Of a DNA stretch of 64,000 nucleotides, positions 17,540 through 25,801 are shown piece by piece; within the stretch, counting starts at the first letter, position 1; every line of letters starts with the position of its first letter. This DNA comes from Opitutaceae bacterium (GTDB lineage: Bacteria > Verrucomicrobiota > Verrucomicrobiia > Opitutales > Opitutaceae). The DNA is taken from the NCBI GenBank assembly GCA_016711225.1, contig JADJTK010000052.1, positions 62,001-126,000 on the forward strand, read 5' to 3'. The notes beneath the pieces are model-generated. The model ran no database searches and was not told the DNA's origin. It saw nothing but the letters and a program-made list of their open reading frames with translations. The position numbers and the translations under genes are program-made.

Positions 17540-17570
17540 GCCGGTCCCTCCAGGGGCCGGCTGTTTTGTT
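17540..17570 (+). terminator. Terminator of the IPT lipoprotein gene
   Basis: A 9-bp stem (GCCGGTCCC with GGGGCCGGC, one G-T pair, four-base loop) is followed by TGTTTTGTT, 30 bases after the stop codon. Confidence 0.7.
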
Positions 17571-17801
17571 GGGCGCGTGGCTCAGCCCGCCAGCGGGGCG
17601 CCGGCTTCCATCGGAGAGCATGGCCCTCATCCATGTCGCAGGCCTCCCGGCGTGGCGCAGGCCTCTGTGCCTGCGATCCGAACGGTCGGATCGGTCGGAT
17701 CGGACCGCTCCGATTGATCGGCCACTCGGGCCCTTGCCAATGCGCTCGCCTCCTTCCGGGGCCAACCGCGACCCCACGGTCGCCGGCCGGCCCGGTCAGC
17801 A

Positions 17802-18797
17802 CTACTGCACCTCCGCCTGGGCCAGCTTGAGATCGGAGTCGACCATGAGCTTGGCCAGGGCGTGCATGCGCGTCTGGGGTTCCCAGCCGAGCTTGCTCTT
17901 GGCCTTGGAGTAGTCGCCGATGAGCAGGTCCACCTCGGCCGGGCGGATGAAGCGCTCGTCGAACTTCACATACTTCTCCCACTCGAGGCCGAGCGCCCCG
18001 AAGGAGGCGGAGAGGAAGTCCTTGATCGTCCACGTCTCGTTGGTGGCGAGCACGTAGTCGTCGGGCTGCTCCTGCTGGAGCATGCGCCACATGCCCTCGA
18101 CGTACTCGGCCGCATAACCCCAGTCGCGTTTGGAATCGATGTTGCCGAGGTAAAGCTCCTTCTGCAGCCCGAATTTAATGCGAACGGCCGCAATGGTGAT
18201 CTTGCGGGTGACAAAGTTTTCGCCGCGCCGGGAGGACTCGTGGTTGAAGAGGATGCCCGAGCAGGCAAAGAGATCGTACGACTCGCGATAGTTGATCGTG
18301 AGGTAGTGCGCATAGACCTTGGCGCAGGCGTAGGGTGAACGCGGATAGAGGGGCGTGCTTTCCGTCTGCGGCACCTGCTGGACCTTGCCGAACATCTCCG
18401 ACGAGGACGCCTGGTAGTAGCGCACTTTCTTGCCGATGCCCGATTCGATGACCGCCTCAAGGATACGCTGGGCGCCAAGCCCGGTGACATCGCCGGTGTA
18501 GGTGGGGATGTCGAAGCTCACGCGCACGTGGCTCTGGGCGGCAAGATTGTAGATCTCGTCGGGCTGGATCTTGTAGAGCAGCTTCACCAGTGCGACCGCG
18601 TCGGTGAGGTCGCCATAGTGCAGGAAGAGGCGTTGGTTCTCGCCGTGCTCATAGCCGCGCAGATGGTCGATGCGGGTGCGGGTGACGGAGCTGGAACGGC
18701 GGACAATCCCGTGAACCTCGTAGCCCTTGGCAAGGAGCAGTTCAGCGAGGTAGGAACCATCCTGGCCGGTGATACCGGTGATAAGTGCGCGTTTCAT
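17802..18797 (-). CDS. gmd: GDP-mannose 4,6-dehydratase
   Basis: A 331-residue extended SDR enzyme converting GDP-D-mannose to GDP-4-keto-6-deoxymannose, the precursor of fucose, rhamnose and related surface sugars. Rossmann GxxGxxG in ITGITGQDGSYLAELL; FLHYGDLTD; EIYNLAAQSHVRVSFD; catalytic SSSEMFG and Tyr-x3-Lys in SPYACAKVYAH; late GDYSKAKSKLGWEP. Cys replaces the more usual Val in YAVAK. It is the last of three minus-strand polysaccharide genes, 297 bases downstream of its paralogue, so it may have its own promoter. Confidence 0.95.
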   Translation of the reverse strand: MKRALITGITGQDGSYLAELLLAKGYEVHGIVRRSSSVTRTRIDHLRGYEHGENQRLFLHYGDLTDAVALVKLLYKIQPDEIYNLAAQSHVRVSFDIPTYTGDVTGLGAQRILEAVIESGIGKKVRYYQASSSEMFGKVQQVPQTESTPLYPRSPYACAKVYAHYLTINYRESYDLFACSGILFNHESSRRGENFVTRKITIAAVRIKFGLQKELYLGNIDSKRDWGYAAEYVEGMWRMLQQEQPDDYVLATNETWTIKDFLSASFGALGLEWEKYVKFDERFIRPAEVDLLIGDYSKAKSKLGWEPQTRMHALAKLMVDSDLKLAQAEVQ

Positions 18798-19094
18798 GGA
18801 AGGAGAGAAGGCGAGCGTGAATAGGAATCCGTGACAGGAAGAAACTCAGAAACCATTGCGACCGAAGGTGCGGAAGGTCGAGCGGAACAAGCGCGAAAAG
18901 CAATGAATGAAGCAAACCCCTACTGGGTGAAGCGGATCAGGGCCGCGCCGGGTGGGCGCGACTCCCGGCGTCGTTCCCGGTTTCCAGTGGGCCGCGCGAA
19001 GCGTGAAGCAGCGAGGAAAACGGGGAGCGGGCCGAAGCGAAAGGCGAATCCAGCTCCGGAATGCGACGGAAAGGTGAACAATGGCGACCGTGCC

Positions 19095-20072
19095 TCAAGC
19101 CCCCTTGGCCAGCTCGGCCTCGACCAAGCGGGCGACGATCTCGGCGAAGGGAACGGTGTTTTGCCAGCCGAGCAGGCGCCGGGCCTTGGACGGATTGCCG
19201 CAGGAGGCCGAAGGTTCGACCGTCATCACGAGCTTCTGGTCGTGTTTCACATAGTCATGCCAGTCGAGCCCGACGGTGCGAAAGGCGAGGTCGACGAGTT
19301 CCTCGACGGAGTGCAGTTCGCCGGAGGCAAGGATGAAGTCGTCCACCGGGCTGGACTGCAGCATCGACCACATGCCGCGCACATAGTCGGGAGCCCAACC
19401 CCAGTCGCGGCGACCAACCAGGCTGCCCAACACCAGCTCGGTCTGGAGCCCTTGTTTGATCCGGGCGGCCGCGCGCGCGATCTTCATGGTCACGAAGGCG
19501 CCACTGCGGCGCGGGGACTCGTGATTGTAGAGGATGGCCGAGCAGGTAGGCAGGCCGTAGGCGATCCGGTAGATGCGAGCCATGTGTTGGGAGAACACCT
19601 TGGCGGCCCCGTAGGGCGTGGTGGGATTGACCGGCGTCAGCTCGTCTTGGGGCGAGTGCGGCGGCGAGCCGAAGACCTCACTGGAGGAGGCATAAAGGAA
19701 CTTGGTCGGCTCGGGCAGGTCGCGCAGAATCTCGAGCAGGCGCAGCGTGCCCATGCCGATACTGTCGACGGTGGCCTCGGGCAGTTCGAGACTGAGCCGC
19801 GGGCTGGACTGACCGGCGAGATGGTAGAACTCGCTCGGCCGAGCCTTGGCGATGATGCGGCGCAGGTGGGTGGCGTCCTCGTAGGACCCGTTGTGCAGGA
19901 AGAGCCGCTGGCCCAGGATCGCCGGGTTGTTGACGAGGTGGGCGATATTGCTGTGGCCGAGCGTATCGGGGCGGTGAACAAGCCCATGCACCTCGTAGCC
20001 CTTCTCGAGCAGGAGCTCGGTGAGATAAGAACCATCCTGGCCGGTGATACCGGTGATGAAAGCGCGTGGCAT
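19095..20072 (-). CDS. GDP-mannose 4,6-dehydratase-type SDR enzyme, second copy
   Basis: A 325-residue paralogue of the downstream gmd: ITGITGQDGSYLTELLL, GLVHRPDTLG, FYHLAGQSSPRLS, LYASSSEVFGSP, and Tyr-x3-Lys in TPYGAAKVFSQHM. ATG 20072 starts at the Rossmann strand as in the family; the longer frame upstream overlaps the permease gene and is proline/serine-rich. Differences from true Gmd (no RRSSS loop, SEVFG instead of SEMFG) leave open a related activity such as GDP-4-keto-6-deoxymannose reductase or another nucleotide-sugar dehydratase. It lies 70 bases after the ABC-2 permease, probably in one transcript. Confidence 0.85.
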   Translation of the reverse strand: MPRAFITGITGQDGSYLTELLLEKGYEVHGLVHRPDTLGHSNIAHLVNNPAILGQRLFLHNGSYEDATHLRRIIAKARPSEFYHLAGQSSPRLSLELPEATVDSIGMGTLRLLEILRDLPEPTKFLYASSSEVFGSPPHSPQDELTPVNPTTPYGAAKVFSQHMARIYRIAYGLPTCSAILYNHESPRRSGAFVTMKIARAAARIKQGLQTELVLGSLVGRRDWGWAPDYVRGMWSMLQSSPVDDFILASGELHSVEELVDLAFRTVGLDWHDYVKHDQKLVMTVEPSASCGNPSKARRLLGWQNTVPFAEIVARLVEAELAKGA

Positions 20073-20142
20073 GGAGGGAGGCCCGGAAACCGGGCAATGG
20101 CGTTGGGAATGGAGACTTCGTGCAGGTGGGCGAGGCGAGGTG

Positions 20143-20973
20143 TCAGAGCACGTCGGCGAAGGTCGGGCGGAGCTTCTGGAAGACCCAGTACCCGGCAAAG
20201 GCGCTGGCGAGCCCGACTGCGTACAGGTAAAGCAGCGGGCCCGACTGCAGGGGCTCGTGGCGGAGAATCACGTCGCGCGACAGCTCGCTGGCATGAAGAA
20301 GTGGATTAAACCGCAAAAAGCTCCAGGCGAAGGGGGTATCCTTGATTGTGGCTACCGGAATGAAAATCGCACTCGAGAACATGAGGGCCATGCTGAGGAA
20401 GCCGGTGAACGGGCCAATATCGCGAAAGAACACGCCGATCGCCGAAGCAGCCCAGGCCACCCCGAGGGTGAGCATCAGGAACGGAGCGAAGATGAGGGGC
20501 AGCCAAAACACATCCCAGCCCAGTCCGGGACCGAAAAGGGCCACACCTCCCAGCGCGAGCCCCATCGTGATGAGAAAGTGAACGAAGGAGGCTCCAACCG
20601 CTGCTACTGGCAGGATCTCGAGCGGGAAGACGACTTTCTTCACAAAACCGGGATTGCTGATGATCACGGTGGGGGCGACCCCGAGCACTTCGGAGGCAAA
20701 ATGAAACAGCGTGAGGCCGACGAAGATACTCAGCGCGTAGGTCAATTTGGTTTCATTGGGGTCCCTGAGCTTCCCAAACACGACCACGTAGAGCCCCAGC
20801 ATGAGCAGCGGATTGAGAACCGACCAGATAAGCCCAAGATGGCTGCCCTTGTGCCGCAGCTCGACGTTGCGCTGGATGAACTCCCAGAGTAGCCCCCGAT
20901 GGCGGACCAACGGGGTCACTCCATCAAATTGGGCCAGCCGGCCGACCCCGGCCCTCGTAGTAGTCCGCTGCAT
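20143..20973 (-). CDS. ABC-2 type polysaccharide export permease (Wzm-like)
   Basis: A 276-residue integral membrane protein: a cytoplasmic N-terminus (LLWEFIQRNVELRHKGSHLG) followed by about six hydrophobic segments (SVLNPLLMLGLYVVVFG; ALSIFVGLTLFHFA; FVHFLITMGLALGGVALFG; LPLIFAPFLMLTLGVAW; FLSMALMFSSAIFIPVA; LLYLYAVGLASAFAGYWVF). The RNxELRHKGSxLGxxWxxxxP motif and the FVKKVVFPLEILP loop are characteristic of O-antigen/capsule permeases, which pair with an ATPase (Wzt) to move lipid-linked glycans across the inner membrane. No ATPase gene is adjacent, which is unusual; the next gene downstream is the dehydratase. Confidence 0.9.
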   Translation of the reverse strand: MQRTTTRAGVGRLAQFDGVTPLVRHRGLLWEFIQRNVELRHKGSHLGLIWSVLNPLLMLGLYVVVFGKLRDPNETKLTYALSIFVGLTLFHFASEVLGVAPTVIISNPGFVKKVVFPLEILPVAAVGASFVHFLITMGLALGGVALFGPGLGWDVFWLPLIFAPFLMLTLGVAWAASAIGVFFRDIGPFTGFLSMALMFSSAIFIPVATIKDTPFAWSFLRFNPLLHASELSRDVILRHEPLQSGPLLYLYAVGLASAFAGYWVFQKLRPTFADVL

Positions 20974-21223
20974 GGACTGGCAAATTCAGGTGCCGGCAGC
21001 CCGAAAGGCAAAGCATTTCCGGTCGTTGGTCAGGGCGCGGCCCGAAACGGCCGCGCCTCTTCGCACCTCCCCTTTCAGGAGAGGAGCCAGGGCCTCTGCT
21101 CAACCGGGTCGCGGCCGGGCTCGCGGGTTGTCGACGTGGCATAGCCAGGACCAAAAGACCGGTCTGAATTCCTCCATGCCTCCGGGCTGGCCTATTGCTC
21201 GCGGCCCCTACTTTCGCCCTGCC

Positions 21224-21889
21224 ATGCCCGAGTCCGATCCATCACCTGCCGACGCCGCCGCAGAGGCGCTGGGCCTGCCCTGGGTCCAGGATTTCGTCGC
21301 GCGCAACGTGGCCTTCCCTGCCTACTGCCGCACCACTTCGTTCGCGCGGGCGACTCGCGATTTCCAAGTGGAGATCAATCGTTTCGAGGAAATCTGCGGC
21401 CGTTTCACGCCTGAGGACTTCGTGCGCCGCGTCACCGTCCCCTCGCAGATGGGGCTCGAGGAGGACGAACGCCACTGGTCGGCCGCCATGGTCGTAGAGC
21501 ATGCCGTGCTGGTGGGCGAGGCGATCGGGCGCATCCTGGTATTTCTCAGTCACAACCAGGCGCCACCGACCGCCTTCGACCGCCAGACCATGCGCCCGCG
21601 CGGAGCCAAGGGCGTGGCGGCGATGGTAGATCTGCGCCAACTCGCCCACGACTACCCGCACCTGGTGCACACCGAGCTCGGCCAGCCCACGGGAACGCCG
21701 GTTCATCCGCACCCGTTCTTTGGCGACCTCGACCTGCACCGCTGGCATTGCCTCAGCGTCTCGCATCTGCGGGTGCATCGGCGGCAGCTCCACGAAATCC
21801 GGCGGCGCATCACCGCCGGGACCATGCGTGGCGGCCTGCTCTCCTCTCTGCTGTTCGATCCCTCCGCTGAGATGGACCCGCAGGCGTAG
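21224..21889 (+). CDS. DinB-superfamily-like protein, 221 aa
   Basis: ATG 21224 (MPESDPSPADAAAEALG) is taken over a frame open since 20801, whose earlier part is antisense to the permease. The four-helix pattern with spaced His residues (HWSAAMVVEHAVLVGEAIGR; HPHPFFGDLDLHRW; SHLRVHRRQL) resembles DinB/YfiT-type metal-binding bundles, which have thiol-dependent enzymes among them. Residues VVEHAVL and the final HLRVHRRQL correspond to the usual first and third His ligands. No signal or membrane segment. Function unknown; it is alone in its orientation. Confidence 0.65.
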   Translation: MPESDPSPADAAAEALGLPWVQDFVARNVAFPAYCRTTSFARATRDFQVEINRFEEICGRFTPEDFVRRVTVPSQMGLEEDERHWSAAMVVEHAVLVGEAIGRILVFLSHNQAPPTAFDRQTMRPRGAKGVAAMVDLRQLAHDYPHLVHTELGQPTGTPVHPHPFFGDLDLHRWHCLSVSHLRVHRRQLHEIRRRITAGTMRGGLLSSLLFDPSAEMDPQA

Positions 21890-21932
21890 GTGGATGGGAA
21901 CGTGGTGCGTGGCTTGTGCCCGCGCCGGGGCG

Positions 21933-22070
21933 CCGTAGCGACGTTCGCAAGAACGTCGGTTCGACTCCGTTACGAATGGCAGGCACGGAGGCCCGCCCCA
22001 CTTGCATAGGGCGCGAGCGGAGCTCGAAGCACAAAAGCCCGCCCTCCGCGGCGCGGGTCTCCGTGCCTGC
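21933..22070 (+). repeat. GTAG-headed hairpin with compensatory changes, plus a second inverted repeat
   Basis: GTAG at 21934-21937 is followed by CGACGTTC-GCAA-GAACGTCG (21938-21957). Compared with the unit at 13129 (CGAAGCTC/GAGCTTCG) two positions in each arm changed together, so pairing is preserved. A second element has arms 21979-21996 and 22053-22070 (GCAGGCACGGAG with CTCCGTGCCTGC, 17 of 18 paired) around a 56-base loop. Confidence 0.65.
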
Positions 22071-22091
22071 GAACGGGCCCCGCCTCCCCGC

Positions 22092-22538
22092 TCACAACCG
22101 GCGCTGCAGTTCCTCGAAGAACCGCTCGTGCGTACCGCCGTTCGGGATCACTCGCTCAGTCTGGCGCATCGCCCCTGCGTTCGTGCGCTCCTCGGAAGCT
22201 TCACGCACCTCTAGACGCACCACCGCCGCCCCGTCGGGCGTCGACGTGACCTCCACACGACAGGAGTATTGATCGGAGGAGCGGAAGCTATCGTCGATGG
22301 CCACCCGACCGGTGGCTTCGATCACCCCGCTCTTCGGCCGGGCGCTGCGGATGGTGTAGCCCATTGTCTCCAACGCCGCCTTGGCGGCGACAAAGGCGCG
22401 CTCGGGCGGCGCCTCGAATGTACGCACCACCGGCACCGGCGAGAAACGCGCAGCGAGCGAACCCCCCACCGATTCGCAACCACCAAGCAGGAGCGCGACC
22501 AAGACCGCCAGCGCCGGGAGAATGGATTTCGTTTTCAT
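22092..22538 (-). CDS. Small lipoprotein, BamC/DUF-like beta domain, 148 aa
   Basis: Start at ATG 22538: a basic n-region and hydrophobic core (ILPALAVLVALLLGGC) with a lipobox Cys at residue 21. The mature part (RTFEAPPERAFVAAKAALETMGYTI, then KSGVIEATGRVAI) follows the 'process each variable gene product into a differential' pattern seen in small outer-membrane lipoproteins of the BamC helix-grip type, where 'A...AL..LGY.I......SG.I.A' recurs. Function unknown. Located downstream of aguA on the same strand, 106 bases away; independent transcription is possible. Confidence 0.6.
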   Translation of the reverse strand: MKTKSILPALAVLVALLLGGCESVGGSLAARFSPVPVVRTFEAPPERAFVAAKAALETMGYTIRSARPKSGVIEATGRVAIDDSFRSSDQYSCRVEVTSTPDGAAVVRLEVREASEERTNAGAMRQTERVIPNGGTHERFFEELQRRL

Positions 22539-22644
22539 GGAAAAAATGGATTCAGCCCTCCTTAGCCTAGCTGTGGGAGCGTGCTTGCACGCGACTTGCC
22601 CCCTGCTTCGCGTCCCCGCGCGCTCCAACAACTAGACACCGCCT

Positions 22645-23721
22645 TCACGCCGGCTGCTGCTGCGAGATGCAATGCAGCGAGCCGCGGCCCCAGATGAGGT
22701 GAAAACAATCGATCGGCACCACCTCCCTGCCGGGGAAGCAACCACCGAGAATCGCACACGCCGCATCGTCGCTCTTGGGCTGCCGGAAGGTCGGCACGAG
22801 CACCGCCCCGTTGAGCACGAGGAAATTCGCGTAGCTGGCCGGCACCCGCACGCCCTGGAAGGCCACGGCCGCAGGCATCGGCAGCTCGACCAGGTCGAAG
22901 GGCTTGCCCTGCGGGGTACGCAGCTTGCGGAGGCGGGCAAGATTCTCGTCGAGCGCCGCAAAGTTGGCGTCGCCGCGCTTGGCCTCCACCGCGGTGACGA
23001 TGCCGTCGACCTTGAAGAAGCGCGTGAGGTCGTCGACGTGGCCGTCGGTGTCGTCCCCCACCAGCCCCTGGCCGAGCCAGTGGATAGTGGTGACACCGAG
23101 GGTGTCGCGCAAGTTCTGCTCGATTCGCTCGCGGGTGAGCTGGGGGTTGCGGTTGGCATTGAGCAGGCACTGCTCGGTGGTAAGCAGCAGCCCGGCGCCG
23201 TTGACGTCGAGCGAACCGCCCTCGAGCACCATGGCGTTGGTGAAATGGCGCAGGCGCAGGTGCCGGGCGATGGCCGAGGGAATGAGGTTGTCGCGGTCGC
23301 AGGGCAGATGTTTGCCGCCCCAAGCATTGAACTGCCAGTCGGTGAGCGCCACCTCGCCAGTGACCCCGTGCTTGATGAAGATAGGGCCGTGGTCGCGGCA
23401 CCAGGTGTCATTGGTGGGATGGTCGAGGAAACGGACCCGCGCCATCCGGGCGCCGGCCGCCTCGCACAGCTCCCGGGCCCGCGGCTGCAGCTCGGCAGCG
23501 GCGTTGATGCGCACCGGCTCGAAACGGCTGATGGCGGCGACGATCTTGGCAAAGGTGCCCGGGATCGAGCGGAAGAGACCCGGCCACGTCTTGCGTTTGT
23601 GCGGCCACGAAAGCCACACCGCCGCCTGGGTTTCCCACTCCGCGGGCATACGGAACCCGAGCGCCGCGGGCGAGGGCGTGACGGCAGAGGCGTGACGGGA
23701 GGTTGGGGGATGGTCGGGCAC
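22645..23721 (-). CDS. aguA: Agmatine deiminase
   Basis: A 358-residue enzyme of the peptidyl-arginine-deiminase fold that hydrolyses agmatine to N-carbamoylputrescine and ammonia. Diagnostic segments: AVWLSWPHKRKTWPG, DTWCRDHGPIF, MVLEGGSLDVNG, GDDTDGHVDDLTRFF and the nucleophile in GRGSLHCISQQ (Cys351). Acid residues and His of the substrate pocket are therefore all present. It begins two bases after the stop of aguB, so the two steps of agmatine breakdown are co-transcribed. Arginine decarboxylase is not in the window. Confidence 0.95.
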   Translation of the reverse strand: MPDHPPTSRHASAVTPSPAALGFRMPAEWETQAAVWLSWPHKRKTWPGLFRSIPGTFAKIVAAISRFEPVRINAAAELQPRARELCEAAGARMARVRFLDHPTNDTWCRDHGPIFIKHGVTGEVALTDWQFNAWGGKHLPCDRDNLIPSAIARHLRLRHFTNAMVLEGGSLDVNGAGLLLTTEQCLLNANRNPQLTRERIEQNLRDTLGVTTIHWLGQGLVGDDTDGHVDDLTRFFKVDGIVTAVEAKRGDANFAALDENLARLRKLRTPQGKPFDLVELPMPAAVAFQGVRVPASYANFLVLNGAVLVPTFRQPKSDDAACAILGGCFPGREVVPIDCFHLIWGRGSLHCISQQQPA

Positions 23722-23723
23722 GG

Positions 23724-24602
23724 TCAGTCGAGAAAACGTTGAACCAAATCGCCGTAGGCGTCGATGCGGCGATCGCGCAAAAAGGGCCAGTGTGTGCGCA
23801 CATCGTCAAGGGCGCCGAGTTCGACCGGGACCAGCAGCGTCTCCTCGGCGGCGGCTCCTGCCTTGGCGAGCAGCTCACCCTGAGGGCCAGCGACGAAACT
23901 CTGCCCCCAGAATTCAAGGCCATCGCCCCCAGCAGGCGCCTCGTGCCCCACCCGGTTGACGGCGGCTACGTAGCAGCCGTTGGCCACGGCATGGCTGCGC
24001 TGGATCGTTTCCCAGGCGCTGTGCTGCTTCGCCCCGAGGGTGGCCTTCTCGCGCGGGTGCCAGCCGATGGCGGTGGGATAGAAAAGGATCTCGGCACCCT
24101 GCAGGGCCGTTAGGCGCGCCGCCTCCGGATACCACTGGTCCCAGCAGATCAACACACCGATGCGGCCAAAGCGCGTCTGCCAAGCGCGGAAGCCGGTGTC
24201 GCCCGGCGTGAAATAGAACTTCTCGTAGAAGAGCGGATCGTCCGGGATGTGCATCTTCCGGTAGATCCCGAGCAGCGCCCCGTCGGCGTCGATCACGGCA
24301 GCGGTGTTGTGGTAGAGACCAGGGGCACGTCGCTCGAAGAGCGAAGCAATGATCACAATACCGAGCCGCTGCGCCAACGCCTGGAAGGCAACGGTCGTCG
24401 GACCGGGCACCGGCTCGGCGAGGGCAAAGGCGGCGTAGTCCTCGCTCTGACAGAAATACGGTGAGCGGAAAAGTTCCTGGGTGCAGACGATCTGCGCACC
24501 GCGCGCGGCCGCCGCCTCCACGCGGGCAAGCGTGGCATGCAGGTTGGCCTCGGGATCGGGGCCGCAGGCGTGCTGCAAAAGGCCAAGCGTGACGGTACTC
24601 AC
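23724..24602 (-). CDS. aguB: N-carbamoylputrescine amidase
   Basis: A 292-residue nitrilase-family enzyme (carbon-nitrogen hydrolase) that converts N-carbamoylputrescine to putrescine, CO2 and ammonia. GTG 24602 is chosen since VSTVTLGLLQHA is the usual N-terminus; upstream residues are Arg-rich. The Glu-Lys-Cys triad is visible as Glu43 (CTQELF), Lys116 (YRKMHIPDD) and Cys153 (LICWDQWYPE). YFTPGDTGFRAW and HWPFLRDRRIDAY are typical of AguB. First gene of an aguB-aguA pair; hisG lies 100 bases upstream on the same strand, with a hairpin in between. Confidence 0.94.
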   Translation of the reverse strand: MSTVTLGLLQHACGPDPEANLHATLARVEAAAARGAQIVCTQELFRSPYFCQSEDYAAFALAEPVPGPTTVAFQALAQRLGIVIIASLFERRAPGLYHNTAAVIDADGALLGIYRKMHIPDDPLFYEKFYFTPGDTGFRAWQTRFGRIGVLICWDQWYPEAARLTALQGAEILFYPTAIGWHPREKATLGAKQHSAWETIQRSHAVANGCYVAAVNRVGHEAPAGGDGLEFWGQSFVAGPQGELLAKAGAAAEETLLVPVELGALDDVRTHWPFLRDRRIDAYGDLVQRFLD

Positions 24603-24670
24603 GGGGACTTGCCTCTCATGCCGGAGGCGGCAACGCGAGGAAACTCGCGCAGCCGCCGACCGCGGGTGAT

Positions 24671-24694
24671 GCGTGCCGGCCACAGCCGGCACGC
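24671..24694 (-). terminator. Perfect hairpin between hisG and aguB
   Basis: GCGTGCCGGC and GCCGGCACGC flank a CACA loop (10 bp, no mismatch), starting nine bases after the hisG stop. No U-tract follows on the minus strand, so it may be an attenuating or stabilising stem or a REP-like element rather than a strong terminator. Confidence 0.45.
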
Positions 24695-24702
24695 GGGAGC
24701 GC

Positions 24703-25599
24703 TCAGTAAACGACCTTGTTCAGCGGGTATTCGACGATGCCTTCCGCCCCCAGGCTCTTGAGCTGGGGGATGATCTCACGGACGATCGACTCGTCGATGA
24801 TCGTCTCGAGAGCGACCCACTCGGGATTGCTCAACGGGGAGATGGTCGGGTTGCGCAGCGAGGGCAGCGTCTTGATCATGCCTTCAAGCGCGGTCTTGGG
24901 CAGGTTGAGCTTGAGGCCCACCTTGCTACCGGCCTCGAGGGCGCCCTTGAGCAGCATGGCGATGATCTCGATCTTGCGGCGCTTGGCCGGGTTGGCCCAG
25001 CTGGCCTTGTTGGCGATCAGCTTGGTGTTCGTCTCCATCAAGGTGTCGACGATGCGCAGCTTGTTCGCGCGCAGGGAGGATCCGGTCTCGGTGATGTCGA
25101 CGATCGCGTCGACCAGATCGGGAACCTTCACCTCGGTGGCGCCCCAGGAGAACTCGACGTCGACCTTGATGCCCTTTTTCTCGAAATAGCGTTTCACGGT
25201 GCCGACCATCTCGGTGGCCACGCGTTTACCGGCCAGGTCCTCAGCTCGCTGGACCGGCGAGCCCTCGGGCACGCACAACACCCAGCGCGATTTCTGGGCG
25301 GAAGCCTTGGAATAGACCAGATCGCACACGTCGACCACGTCAGACTCATTCTCCAGAATCCAATCATGACCGGTGAGTCCGCAATCGAAGAACCCGTGTT
25401 CGACATAGCGGCTGACTTCCTGCGCGCGGATGAAGCGCCCATCGAGCTCGGGGTCGTCAATCGAAGGCCGGTAGGACCGCGAACTGGTCGTGATCTTGAA
25501 ACCGGCCTTGGCGAAAAGGTTTTTGGTGGATTCTTCCAGGCTGCCCTTGGGCAGGCCCAGCATCAGGAGTGGTTTGATCTCAGGCACCCTGTCATGCAT
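24703..25599 (-). CDS. hisG: ATP phosphoribosyltransferase, long form
   Basis: A 298-residue enzyme catalysing the first step of histidine synthesis (ATP + PRPP to phosphoribosyl-ATP). ATG 25599 gives MHDRVPEIKPLLMLGLPKGSL, the normal beginning. Signature parts: LGLPKGSLEEST, FDCGLTGHDWI, SRWVLCVPEGSPV, ATEMVGTVKRYFEKKG, GATEVKVPDLVDAIVDITETGSSL. The length and the C-terminal third (IIAMLLKGALEAGSKVGLKLNLP ... EWVALETIIDESIVREIIPQL) fit the long form with an ACT-like histidine-sensing domain, so no HisZ partner is needed. No other his gene is nearby. Confidence 0.95.
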   Translation of the reverse strand: MHDRVPEIKPLLMLGLPKGSLEESTKNLFAKAGFKITTSSRSYRPSIDDPELDGRFIRAQEVSRYVEHGFFDCGLTGHDWILENESDVVDVCDLVYSKASAQKSRWVLCVPEGSPVQRAEDLAGKRVATEMVGTVKRYFEKKGIKVDVEFSWGATEVKVPDLVDAIVDITETGSSLRANKLRIVDTLMETNTKLIANKASWANPAKRRKIEIIAMLLKGALEAGSKVGLKLNLPKTALEGMIKTLPSLRNPTISPLSNPEWVALETIIDESIVREIIPQLKSLGAEGIVEYPLNKVVY

Positions 25600-25801
25600 C
25601 CCGACGCCCCTACCCGGCTCAAGCCCAAAAACTCGCCCGCCTAACAAGCTGGGAAGCCGCCACTTGTTATGGTTTTGACACTATTGGCCAAGTCCTTCCT
25701 GCTGCTTCGCATAGGGAGACCCCGCCGGCGCCCCCCACGAAAGTGCAATCGCCGCCGGGAGAGACCACCGCCCAACCGCAACTCACCCTGAACCATATCG
25801 T

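Noticed and set aside
20974..21223. Extended N-terminus for the DinB-like protein from 20801
   Set aside because: The region is antisense to the permease and its promoter; ATG 21224 gives the expected length and start.
25675..25680. TTGACA upstream of the response regulator as a -35 box
   Set aside because: No acceptable -10 sequence lies 16-19 bases downstream (CCTGCT), and the distance to the gene is long.
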